A program made the position numbers and the translations under genes. Below the pieces are notes generated by a model. That model made no database searches. It was not told where the DNA came from and worked only from the letters and a program-made list of their open reading frames with translations. From Pseudoneurospora amorphoporcata (taxonomy: Eukaryota; Ascomycota; Sordariomycetes; Sordariales; Sordariaceae), in the NCBI GenBank assembly GCA_033297205.1, contig MU859213.1, positions 1 through 64,000 of the forward strand: 64,000 nucleotides of DNA, read 5' to 3'. Below, one piece after another: positions 31,526 to 40,906 of the stretch; the stretch's first letter is position 1; the number at the start of each line of letters is the position of its first letter.

Positions 31526-31970
31526 CCCTCTCAGCATGCTGCCTGTCTTCCCTGTTCCCCTTTAAATTTCCTCCTACCTATCTTATCTGTCTGCCCGTCT
31601 GTTCCTCCCTTTCCTTCCTTTTTAGTCCTTTCCTAGTCTATACTAAATTACCTACTATTTACTAAGCCGCCCTACTACTCCTTTGCCCTTTCCTCCCTCT
31701 ATTTATAAGTAAGTAGAGGTACTAAATATAACTAACACACTTAATAAAAAACAGTGCGTCCGCAATAAAGTAGTCTCCTTCATCTGCCCCTACTCCAACG
31801 GCTATAAGCTGCGCGACGCTATCGAGAGTACTATGTCCTACGTTAAGCAAATGTGCGGGCCGAGTACTATGGGATACGCGTAGGTGTCGGGCGGTATGGG
31901 CGATTGGATTGCTGGATACGCAAGGAAGAGCGACCACTTTTGCGATAAGCATTTTTCTGCTGGGACTAAG
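30821..31970 (+). pseudogene. Secreted cysteine-containing protein gene, interrupted by an in-frame TAG in a RIP-like 3' half
   Basis: Exon 1 (30821-31318, 166 codons) encodes a signal peptide (MKTTTFLAILLPFISSISPA), an Ala/Thr-rich pro-region, a Kex2-type LEKRRLD site and a mature region with DCGPGS, NKCLVEAF and FNKNAWSY. Intron 31319-31754 starts GTATGT and ends CAG. Exon 2 from 31755 continues in phase: CVRNKVVSFICPYSNGYKLR, then VKQMCGPSTMGYA, then TAG at 31881-31883. The same frame goes on: VSGGMGDWIAGYARKSDHFC to an apparent donor GTACCT at 31971. Other fungal secreted proteins have a comparable C/CG/Y...GY...FC ending, so the TAG is internal. Exon 1 is rich in CA, whereas exon 2 shows AGTACTATG-type changes twice. 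If the TAG were a true stop the product would be 208 residues. Confidence 0.65.
31382..31525 (+). repeat. Intronic pyrimidine microsatellite: TTTTCTCTTC array plus T44
   Basis: About ten near-perfect TTTTCTCTTC units are followed by 44 consecutive T. The whole lies inside the intron of the secreted-protein gene. Confidence 0.95.
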
Positions 31971-32566
31971 GTACCTACCTTACTTAGAGGTACCTGTAGT
32001 AGAGAGGAGAGGGAGGATGGGGGAGTAGATAATTTAAAGAGGCGGAGGGAGGGAATGGGTGTGAGAGGCTTAAAGTGCATGTGTTGGAGGGTTGAAGGTG
32101 TTTAGTACCTATGGCTTTGTTGTTCTTGAAAGGGTTTTGGAAGGTGATGAGGGCATGCTGTAAACCGTCGAGCTGGATTGGACGGGAAATGAACACAGTC
32201 GTTAGGTACCGTCTCGATAAGTAGAGGTATATACAACACAATAGAGTGCACACACCCACGGGTCCTATTCTCATCAGCATCAGCATCGAGCAACGTCGTG
32301 ATATCTCTAGCATATGTCAATGATGTGACTTAGGATACAAATGAAGAGAAACCCCCTTCGACCATTCTCAATGAGTCAATGAGACCATTCGATATCCCTT
32401 TCCACATTACCAACATTAAGCACCAGTCTCTTTTGTTCGGCCCATGCAATATCCCAGTTTCCTGTCCGTCACCACCGATTCTCGTGAAACCCACGTAGAG
32501 GTATAATAGCGACATCTCCTAACAGGCAATAGCTCCTCACATGAATAATCTTGGATCTGCTCTCAT
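31971..32566. other. 3' flank of the secreted-protein gene
   Basis: If the gene is intact elsewhere its last exon should start here, but I could not find a convincing continuation. The first 100 bases are still poor in CA/TG. It then runs into the 3' UTR of the sugar transporter. Confidence 0.4.
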
Positions 32567-34601
32567 TCATGGACCACTGCTTCTCGGTCCTCTAGAAGAT
32601 GGTCTATTTCCTTCGTCGCATGTGCGCAAGGACGGAACAGACTTGAGCGGGCGCAGGGGAGGGTAAGGATGGGTGTCGGCCTGAACAGGACCAAGGGTTG
32701 CGGTTTGCACAGCCACCAGAGGACTAGCAGGCTGAGGAGGCAATCCAGCCACGGGAGCTGCAGCATGAGCAACGTTCTCGCCATCGGCCCTCTCAGTGGT
32801 CTCAGCTGCTGGAGAATCCTCGGACCCAGCAGGACTTCCATCCGTGTTTTTGTTGTATGTCACCTCCGTAAGCGGAATTCCCTGGAAATGGACGCTCGGT
32901 CGCCATTTGCTGCTGTCCTTGGCTTTGAGACCATCGGACTGATACATCTCGTCGACCTCCTCTAGAGACAGACCCTTTGTCTCGTAGATGAAGAAGTAGA
33001 CAAATAGGACACAGATGAGGCAGGATACGCCCCAGATGAAGAAGATTTTTGACTGAAGGTTTGCGTACCCCGGACCATAGTTGACGAGGTAAGGAGTCGA
33101 ATAAGCGATGGCCCAGTTGAACGCCCACTGTTGTTGGACCGGGAAGTTAGCAATTTGAGTCTGCAGACGATGACGCAAAAGACGAGCATTAGGAGAGATA
33201 AGTTACGTTCGTAGCTGTGCTGAAGCTCAACATTTGCGACCGGTGCTTCAGCGGGTACAATTCCGAAGTTACCACCCACGCCAAGGGGCCCCACGTTGCT
33301 GCAAAGCAGGCGATGAACAAACACACAAAAGCAACTGAAGCCTTTTGGCCAGCAACATTGAGCACAGTGATAACCCCAGAGGCAGTCTGGCCGGTTGTCG
33401 TTGTGCCGAGTGTAGCGACAATTAATTGGCATATGCACATGCCTACACCGCCCCATAAGAGCAACGGGCGGCGGCCCAACTTGTCGAAAACGAGGACGGC
33501 GGGAACGGTCGAGAGAACATTTACCATGGCTAGGATCATACTGATTAAGAATGCGCTGGAGATGCCCGAGTTCTGGAAAAATTGAGTCCCGTAGTAAAAG
33601 ATAAAATTCACGCCTATATGGATTCGAGTCAGTACATACTATGGTGGTACACAGGCAAAGGGCGGATGGAGAGACGAACCGGTAAGTTGCTGCAGGATTT
33701 GGAGTGCCATGCCTGTGAACATCCTCTTCCGCATACCCTTGCGGAAGCAGTCTTTGTAGCTGCTGCTGCCGAGTGACATTTCGTATTTGTAGTTGTCACG
33801 AATCTCTTCCATCTCCTTGGTGATGGCGGGATCAGTGGACATCAGCCGGCGAAGCCTGGCCAAAGCTTGGGTGGCACCGGGCATATCCCCACGCTTGATG
33901 CAGTACCTAGGAGTCTCAGGAAGGAAGTGCATTCCAATGTTGAGAATGAGCGAGAAGAGCCACTGAAGAGCGATGGGAATTCTGTACGAGCCTGTGTCGT
34001 CCCGGAGATGAGTGCTGCTGTTGATGATGGCAGCGAGAAGGATCCCGATGGTGATTGCAAGTTGATATGCGCCGACGATCAATCCACGGATCCATTTGGG
34101 AGCTGTCTCGGATTGATACAGTGGGACTATTGATGGAGATGTATTAGAATCATGTCGTTTGATAAAAATGCATCACTCACCTAGAGCCGAAAGCAGGCCA
34201 ACTCCAACGCCGGCAAAGAATCTGCCAGCCGTAAAAAGAGGGATGCGGACAGAAATCACTTGCATCAAGACGCCAAAGTTGAAGACCCAACTGGATATGA
34301 TGAGACCCCATCGCCGACCCAACTTATCCGCCAGCAAGGGAGAAACCAAAGCACCGAAAAAGGTGCCAGCTGAAAGAACCGAAACAATGACCGAAGACTG
34401 CGAGGGGCTAATGGTCAGGTGCCCTTCAACATCTGTGTATCCCGTAGAGAAATGTTGCTGCCAATATTTCATGGCAATGATGCCGCTGATGGTGCCTGTG
34501 TCATAACCGAAAAGCAAACCACCGAAAGCCACGAAGACGCCGATCAGGACAGAGAACCAGACCGATCCCTTTTCATCCGGAGGGCGCGTGAAGAGGGCCA
34601 T
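32567..34601 (-). CDS. MFS sugar porter (monosaccharide transporter or sensor type)
   Basis: Exons are 34601-34181, 34126-33680, 33613-33207 and 33127-32567, giving 611 residues. The upstream open frame has no ATG, so 34601 is the start. Family signatures are all visible: LLFGYDTGTISGI in TM1, ADKLGRRWG between TM2 and TM3, GRFFAGVGVGLLSA, PETPRYCIKRGD after TM6, QILQQLTGVNFIFYYG in TM7, DKLGRRPLLL, and YETKGLSLEEVDEMY after TM12. The last is a variant of the usual PETKG. The 110-residue cytoplasmic tail is Pro/Ala/Ser-rich. It moves hexoses by proton symport in the plasma membrane. Fungal glucose sensors of this fold have longer tails, so a sensor role is possible but not shown. Confidence 0.92.
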
Positions 34602-34688
34602 GACTTCAAAAAGGTATCTGCCTCTGCCAGACACAAGAGACAATAGGAAGAGGAAGAAAAGGTAAGGAGTCGTGGAACACCTGCCTTC

Positions 34689-34695
34689 ATATATA
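34689..34695 (-). promoter_or_regulatory. TATA box of the sugar porter gene
   Basis: TATATAT lies on the minus strand about 90 bases upstream of the ATG at 34601. Confidence 0.45.
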
Positions 34696-36756
34696 AGCTA
34701 CTCGGCTTGTGAAGGAAGAAAAGGGAGCAGTAGCCAAGAAATGTATTGATTGGTTTTAAGATGGAGAAGAAGTTGGAGGGAAAACAGATACCTCCAAGGG
34801 CCTGGGGGGCCGGCCTTATATACATGAGAATCGCACAGAATCCCCCTTTCCTGTAAGGCCTTCTCTGGTATCTGGTTTCCTCGTAAACCATCTTCCCTTC
34901 CTTGCGAATGCCTTCCTCTTTCCCTTCTGTAAGGGGTTCCTTCTATCTGCATATGTTCTAGTACCTTCTCAGAGGTTTATCAGGTAGGCGCAGTCCCAGT
35001 ACCTGCAAGTGGGGTTCTGTACATGGGTCATTCCTGACACGGCTCGGGATTTGTGCTTCTTGTCCATGACCAATTCTGTGCTTATACTGCATGGCATAGC
35101 CTGAGCACCTTTTATCTTGCCCAAGGTGTCGGACAATATCTTGGATCTGCATACTGAATGTGCTTCCCAGGTGGGTTGGGGGGCTTCGTGCAAGAGAGAT
35201 GCACTGCAGCTCACTGACCGGAAGCATCACAGTTTTTGGAAGAGTCTTTGCTCGACAATCAAGTCATGACGAGAGTTCATGGCCTAGAAACCGAAACGCC
35301 GGAAGAGGTGCCAGTCGTCAAGCCGGTCGAAAGGGGCACCAAATATGGCATTGTGTCGAGACGGGATGGTCAAGTGTCGAGGCTATTATCGAAGTGAAAT
35401 TTGGGCAGTTCGGCTGGTTGTATATAATCGTACGGACCGGGCACTCGGCGCCGGTGCCATTACGAGTCGTTGTGTTGACCGATCGGGAGACTTGGAACAT
35501 GCCCGGCCGGTGCGGTGCTGCAATGCTGGTGCGAGCCATCCTGCGCCAAGATACTCTGCTAACGTGGGTAGCATAACAGCAGTTCTGGGGAGAATGTGTT
35601 AGCAATACAACCAAGTTACTGCCACGACCAGGACCGAAACCAGGATTAAAGTCGCCGTGAATGTGCGTTAGTTTACCTGCATCCATCCTGCTTCAGGCAT
35701 TCTGCACAGATATCCAGTCTTCGGGTGAAGGCGCGAATGTCGAATCATCCGTCTTTTGACTTTGTGTGCCAGGTGTCAGGCGATGGCATTTGGAAACCGG
35801 TCAAGTTGTAGGAGTGTGAGGAGTCTCAGATGGCTCTGTGCCCTGCAGGCAGAATGCAAGAGTACATTGACAGCTTGGTAAGGAAAGAGACAGAAAGAAC
35901 AAGGTGTAGGCATGTGAAAACTGGTTGAAGCGAGAGCGAAAAAGAAAGTCTGGACGCATGGACTGGAAGAACATGCAAGAATGGTGGGGCACGATTCCCG
36001 TTGAAAGGAGACGGAAGGAAAGGAAGCACATCCGACTCCCACCTTCCTCAGCGAACAGCAGTCCTCGCCGGCCCAATCACTAAAAAGGAAAAAAGCTCTG
36101 GGTTTTTGCATTCCCGAAAAGTGAAATTGGGGGAAGGAGCATTGCTAAGGGAAGAGACTTCAGTTCGATTGCAGATTTGGTCACAAGGTGCCAAGGTGCC
36201 ATGTCAGTGAAGGAGCAATGGAAAGGAAGGAGCAATGGAAAGGAAGGAGGGAGATGGTGCAGGTTGAAAGGCGAATGCATGATTCATGAGCCTTGAACTC
36301 CAATTTCACAAGATTCACCGTTTACAATTGGTGCCTTCATTTGGCCTAGACCGTTCGGAGACATGTTGATACTATATGAACTGGGATGGACTTATTAGCC
36401 GCAAGACCAATCAATCTCTGTCCCTCTTGGAAGCATTCCAATCACCAATGTTATACTTTGCATGTTACGGTTGCACACAGACTTATCGGGACCCGGATAT
36501 AAGTCTGTAAAAGACCAATAACAATTCCATTGCTACCGTTCCATTCGCCCCCGGTTAAGTTGTTCCTGGGATATGGCACCGGCATCTTGAAGCCGGTTCG
36601 AGAGTACACCAAGTGGGTTACAATCCATTTACCAGGCCAATAAACCGGAGATTCAGCGACGCAAAGTTCTTACCGTTACATGTTGTGCATCGTAGTGTCT
36701 CGGCATCGTGGAGTCGTCGTGTTCAGGTGGTTGGGCGTCGAGGATGGCTTGACCGT
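34696..36756. other. Long divergent intergenic region, about 2 kb
   Basis: It separates the sugar porter from the divergently transcribed tyrosinase. I see no gene. A direct repeat of GGAGCAATGGAAAGGAAG occurs at about 36210-36247. It probably holds both promoters. Confidence 0.55.
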
Positions 36757-36763
36757 TATATAA
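36757..36763 (+). promoter_or_regulatory. TATA box of the tyrosinase gene
   Basis: TATATAA lies 82 bases before the ATG, with the CT-rich initiator-like TCTTCTCCCGTGCTC right after it. Confidence 0.6.
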
Positions 36764-36844
36764 CAACTCTTCTCCCGTGCTCTTTTTCTCGGATATGAGT
36801 GATGCCAGACTTTTTATCCTTGGCCATCATCGTGAACTTGCAAG

Positions 36845-38119
36845 ATGAAGTTGTCAACTCTGTCACTCTTGGGTCTCCAAGCCGCTAGCACATGCCTAGC
36901 ACTCCCAGCTTCAAGCTCTCGAGACCCAGCTATCGCAAAAGCATCAGCAGAGCTAGACGTCCTTGCTCGCTTGGCTCTGCAAAAGACCTTGAAGACGGCC
37001 AAGGGCAGTCGGTGCACACCAGACAAGATCAAAATCAGAAGAGAATGGTAAGCCCAAGAGCACCCACAGCCTCAAACACCGAGGGTCCCTTTGCTAAAAT
37101 GGCCCAGGGGAGCACTTACCAAAGCAGAAAGGCTCGACTACATCAAGGCCGTCCAATGCCTACAAGCCAAACCGTCTCGATACCCATCGGCACTAGCACC
37201 AGGAGCCAAGTCGCGCTTCGATGACTTTGTCGTTACCCACATCAACCAGACCCAAACCGCCCACTACACCGGCAACTTCCTCGGCCTGCACCGCTACTTC
37301 ACTGCACTGTACGAGCAAGCCCTGCGCCAAGAATGCGGCTATCGCGGCACCCAGCCCTACTGGGACTGGGCCAAGACCGCCGAAACCGGTCTCTCCGGCT
37401 CTCCCATCTTCGACGGCAGCGCGACCTCCATGTCTGGCAACGGCGTCTTCATTCCCAACCAAGGGGACGTCGTCCTAGGCGGCGGCGAGGGTAGTGGACT
37501 GCCACCTGTGTACCTCCCAGCCGGCACCGGCGGCGGGTGTGTCACCTCTGGTCCCTTTGTCAACATGACCGTCAACCTCGGCCCCATCCAACTCGACGTC
37601 CCCGGCGGCAGACCGCAGGAATCTAACCCCGCCGGTCCCTTCGCCTACAATCCCCGCTGTCTGCGCCGCGATCTAACCGACGCCGTAAACCAGCGTTTCG
37701 CCAACGCTTCCTCCATCAAACACGTCATCGCCCAAGAAACCATCGACAGTTTCCAAATGATCATGCAAGGCATCCCCGGAACGGGCGACATCGGCGTGCA
37801 CGGCGGCGGGCACTACTCGCTGGGAGGAGACCCCGGTCGCGACGTGAGCACATCGCCTGGCGATCCAGCGTTTTATTTGCATCATGCCATGATTGATCGG
37901 GTGTGGTGGATGTGGCAGATGGTGGATGCGGCGAAGCGGGTGTATGGCGAGAAGGCGGGAGAGGCGGTGGCGGGGACGAGGACGTTTTTGAATATTCCGG
38001 AGAGTGAGCCGACGACGTTGGATGATGAGGTGGATTTTGGGTATGCGGCGGGGCCGAGCAGGAAACTGAGGGAGTTGATGAGTGTGGTGGAGGGGCCGTT
38101 TTGTTATGTTTACGTGTGA
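36845..38119 (+). CDS. Secreted tyrosinase-family copper oxidase
   Basis: Exons are 36845-37047 and 37108-38119, giving 404 residues. The intron (GTAAGC...CAG) splits the Trp of RREW/GALTKAER. A signal peptide covers about residues 1-19 (MKLSTLSLLGLQAASTCLA). CuA histidines are H112, H120 and H129 (THINQTQTAH, NFLGLHRYF). CuB histidines are H299, H303 and H326/H327 (GVHGGGH, FYLHHAMIDRVWWMWQ). A YWDWA motif and several N-glycosylation sites are present. At 404 residues it lacks the C-terminal lid of intracellular melanin tyrosinases, and with a signal peptide it is better called a short secreted tyrosinase. It would hydroxylate or oxidise phenols outside the cell. The exact substrate cannot be read from the sequence. 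Confidence 0.92.
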
Positions 38120-38537
38120 GGATCGAGGAAATTTGCGGTTGAATTGAATAACGGGAGTGACCTTGATGATGGCTTGGCTTTCAAACGACGGCGTATTGAA
38201 TGTAACGAAATGTTAACGGATTCTCTCCGGCCCCTCGCATCTTTTGTTGAACCAGGTGCCAAGATGGCTGACTGCAGCTGGTAAGGACTGCTGACAAATG
38301 GTTTTACGGCAGGCACGTAGAGTTGTCATCTCGAGAAGTATATATTGCGGCAGGAGCAATGCACCGCCTCAGTCTGGCAGGAAGGGACAGGAAAGTGCAC
38401 CAATCTCATCTGTCTTGCTCTTGGACTGTACTAACTGTTCACTCTTCCCCTGAACCACGTCTCGCCAAACCCACCATCTCGCGAACAACATGTCTTGCCT
38501 TGCGCTTTGTTGCAATTGTTTATGATACCCGTAAATC
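38120..38537. other. Intergenic stretch
   Basis: It is the 3' flank of tyrosinase and 5' flank of the HET relic. Nothing else is seen. Confidence 0.5.
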
Positions 38538-39270
38538 ATGCGTTTGCTTTCTGCCCAAGACTTTCCGTCCACGACTTTCCTGAAGATTCAGTCCCCAAAT
38601 AGGCCATTTTATAGGTCACCCTTCGGGAGATGCAGCAGCCGAGTGCGAGCAAATCCTCCAAACAAATGTTGGAAGAAAATCCGCAGTTGCTGCATCGACA
38701 AGGCCAACAGCACAGAGCTGCAGGAAGCCATCAACTCCATCTTCCCATGGTACTGCAGCTCGCTCGGCCCTCCTGTCTGATATTGACAAGTCCGACTTTG
38801 AGGAAGTTGCAGAGCTACGCCACACTCGTCTGCCGCTGCTTCACCCGAGGCTGGACCCTACAAGAGCTCTCGACGACTTGCTCTTCTTGGATACCAACTG
38901 GAAACAGTTGGGCTGCCACATCGCAAAGGCTACCGGTATCCATGTCAAGTCTCTTCACGGCATTGAGCTCAACCTGGGATTCTGTCGGCTACGTGGAAAG
39001 ATGCTTGATATTCGACTTGGGACATCCGCTGGCAACCAAGAAGGATGGAAGCACTTTGCGCCTGGAGCTGATGTATCCTTCCCAACCAGTTGCCATCCTT
39101 GGGACCAAAATATTCACAAAAAGGTTCATTACGCTCCAGACACCATCATCGCAGCTGTCGTCCTAAACTTCGATCCATTTCCTCTGGAACCTGAAACTTC
39201 GAGACAAACAACATGGAAGGCTCCTTCTGGTTGTGTCGTCCGATCTTTCTTGTCGAGTGAAAAAACTTGA
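38538..39270 (+). pseudogene. HET-domain (vegetative incompatibility) gene relic
   Basis: Pieces of a HET protein (PF06985) occur in the right order but in different frames. MRLLSAQDFPSTTFLKIQ at 38538 is the usual start. The core motif CCIDKANSTELQEAINSIF is at about 38691-38747. Then follow DIDKSDFEEVAELRHTRL, FTRGWTLQEL at about 38845-38874, LLFLDTNWKQLGCHIAKATG, and a decayed tail. The approximately 80 residues that normally separate the start from CCIDK are reduced to a short unrelated stretch, so there is an internal deletion as well as several frameshifts. No product is possible. A functional HET gene stands 12 kb away. Confidence 0.7.
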
Positions 39271-40077
39271 GCACGACAAGGAGGTCACCTTGCGAAATTT
39301 GATGACGGTGGCCCAGAGACCAGAACTAGCCGGTCGCAGGCTGTCGTTAAAGGGAATGAACGGTGCTAACTATCACGGTATACTGAGCTAAGCGTCGGAT
39401 CAAGCGAACGGTTAAAAGACGACGAAACAAGGAAGCATGATCTCGAAAAAAGCATCCAATTCTGTTCCATTTTGCAAAGAAAGGGTATTGTATCCCCTGC
39501 CATCAAGCCAGACTTGAAAAGCAAACATCCAAAGCGTGGAACGGGATGATAGAGGGGAATGGTATTCCATTTTCCGGCACATCTCCATCTCAAAGCTGGG
39601 ATGAGGTAAACAAGAATGGCTTCATTTTCATCTCGTTCAGTACCCTCTCTCGTTTACTCCGCCTTCGGCTCTCGATCTCTGCCTTTCCGTCTCTCCCCTC
39701 CATCTCTCCGCTTCTCTCACTTCTATAAAATCTCCTACAACCCAACCTCCACCTCCAACTTCTCCCAATCCTCTACCCCATCACGGGAAAAGCTCACGGG
39801 TGGCTTTATCGGCATAAAAGCAATCGCTTCCAGCCTTATTCCCATCTCAAGACTCACCCCGCACACCTCGTCGAGCTCCAGCCGCTCAGTATTCACTCAA
39901 CATACATCAGTGGCAAGGTCTCCCAGGTGCGTCTTTACACCGGCTGTCGCCTGTGAGGTGAGTCTGATCTGAATCTGATCACCCGAGGTTGCTATCCTGA
40001 GGCAAATCTGACGCGGGTCTACCGATACAGGTCGCCCAGGGTCCTAGAGAAACAGTGCCTGTCCTGCAATTGAGAAC
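39271..40077 (+). other. Upstream region of the coiled-coil gene with a 118-codon frame
   Basis: A frame from an ATG at 39616 to 39972 is Ser/Thr/Pro-rich and may be a 5' exon or only UTR. GTGCGT and CAG splice-like sites at about 39926 and 40032 could join it to the next gene, but this is not supported by any recognisable domain. Confidence 0.3.
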
Positions 40078-40578
40078 ATGTCTCACGACTCCGCTATGTT
40101 GACTCCGCCGCATCATTCGAGCCCCGAGTACGGCGTGCAGGTTGAGCATTCCCCTGATCCTGTCGGTGTTGACATCGGAGCTGCTCTCAAACCCGAGTTA
40201 GCTGCAATCGTGGGAACTCTCCGCATCTTGGAGGAAGGCAATCACGAAATGCCCTACAAAACAGTCTCAGTATTAGTGGAGGCGGTGGAGAGGTTTATCG
40301 CCGTCATGGAGGAAGTGAAGGATGATATCAACGCGACTCGGGCGGAGGTGGACCTATGGACAGCTGAGCTGGGACCGCTTGAGGGAATTCTAGATACCTC
40401 TGTTGATAAGTACAACAAGAATGTCGTCGTCTTGAAGAAAATGGTGGAGAAAATCAACGCCAATGAGGCAAAGCTTGGCGCGTTGAAGGCTGCTTTGATG
40501 CACTTTGCAATGGCGAATAAACCTGTTGCTTCGGAGTGGGCCAGATGCGTGGAAGAGCGGTTGAGTGAGCGAGTCTAG
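40078..40578 (+). CDS. Small coiled-coil protein of unknown function
   Basis: A single exon of 166 residues starts at ATG 40078 (GAGAACATGTCTC context) and ends at TAG. After 35 polar residues the protein is almost wholly helical. Heptad-like leucine, valine and isoleucine spacing runs from about residue 40 to 150 (KTVSVLVEAVERFIAVMEEV, KKMVEKINANEAKLGALKAA). There is no signal peptide, membrane segment or cysteine pattern. Codon composition is normal and the frame shows no breaks. I do not recognise a family. The helical form is reminiscent of the N-terminal helical domains of fungal NLR and HET-associated proteins, but that is a guess. Confidence 0.6.
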   Translation: MSHDSAMLTPPHHSSPEYGVQVEHSPDPVGVDIGAALKPELAAIVGTLRILEEGNHEMPYKTVSVLVEAVERFIAVMEEVKDDINATRAEVDLWTAELGPLEGILDTSVDKYNKNVVVLKKMVEKINANEAKLGALKAALMHFAMANKPVASEWARCVEERLSERV

Positions 40579-40906
40579 GGCAACTGATCATGAGCTAAAG
40601 GGGGCCGAACGGGGGAGATCATCAGCTGGAGAAGAAGCACGGGATTAGTACACACGATGAGAATGGGATCGGCAGACAGGCGGCAATCACGACTGCGAAG
40701 CACGTGCTATAGCTACCTACCTCTAAGCTCAGGGCGGACGACATCGAGACATTCAGATGATACAAATCGAGGCAGTTATGACAAGAAAGGTAGCAATCAC
40801 CTAGTCAAATTAAGTCAAATTGGTATCAACTATCCAGGCAAATAAACTGGTATCCCAAACATGAAAGCGACAACACGTGCCCCGTACTACCAAGCCCACA
40901 ACCACC
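40579..40906. other. Intergenic stretch between convergent genes
   Basis: Nothing recognised. Confidence 0.5.

Noticed and set aside
1810..31883. UAG reassigned to glutamine or tryptophan in this genome
   Set aside because: TAG is the natural end of several intact genes (vps23, the Nit1-type gene, the coiled-coil gene), followed by non-coding sequence.
36558..36603. tRNA-like GCACCGGC...GAAGCCGGTTCGAG string
   Set aside because: There is a T-loop-like GGTTCGA but no acceptor stem or anticodon arm.
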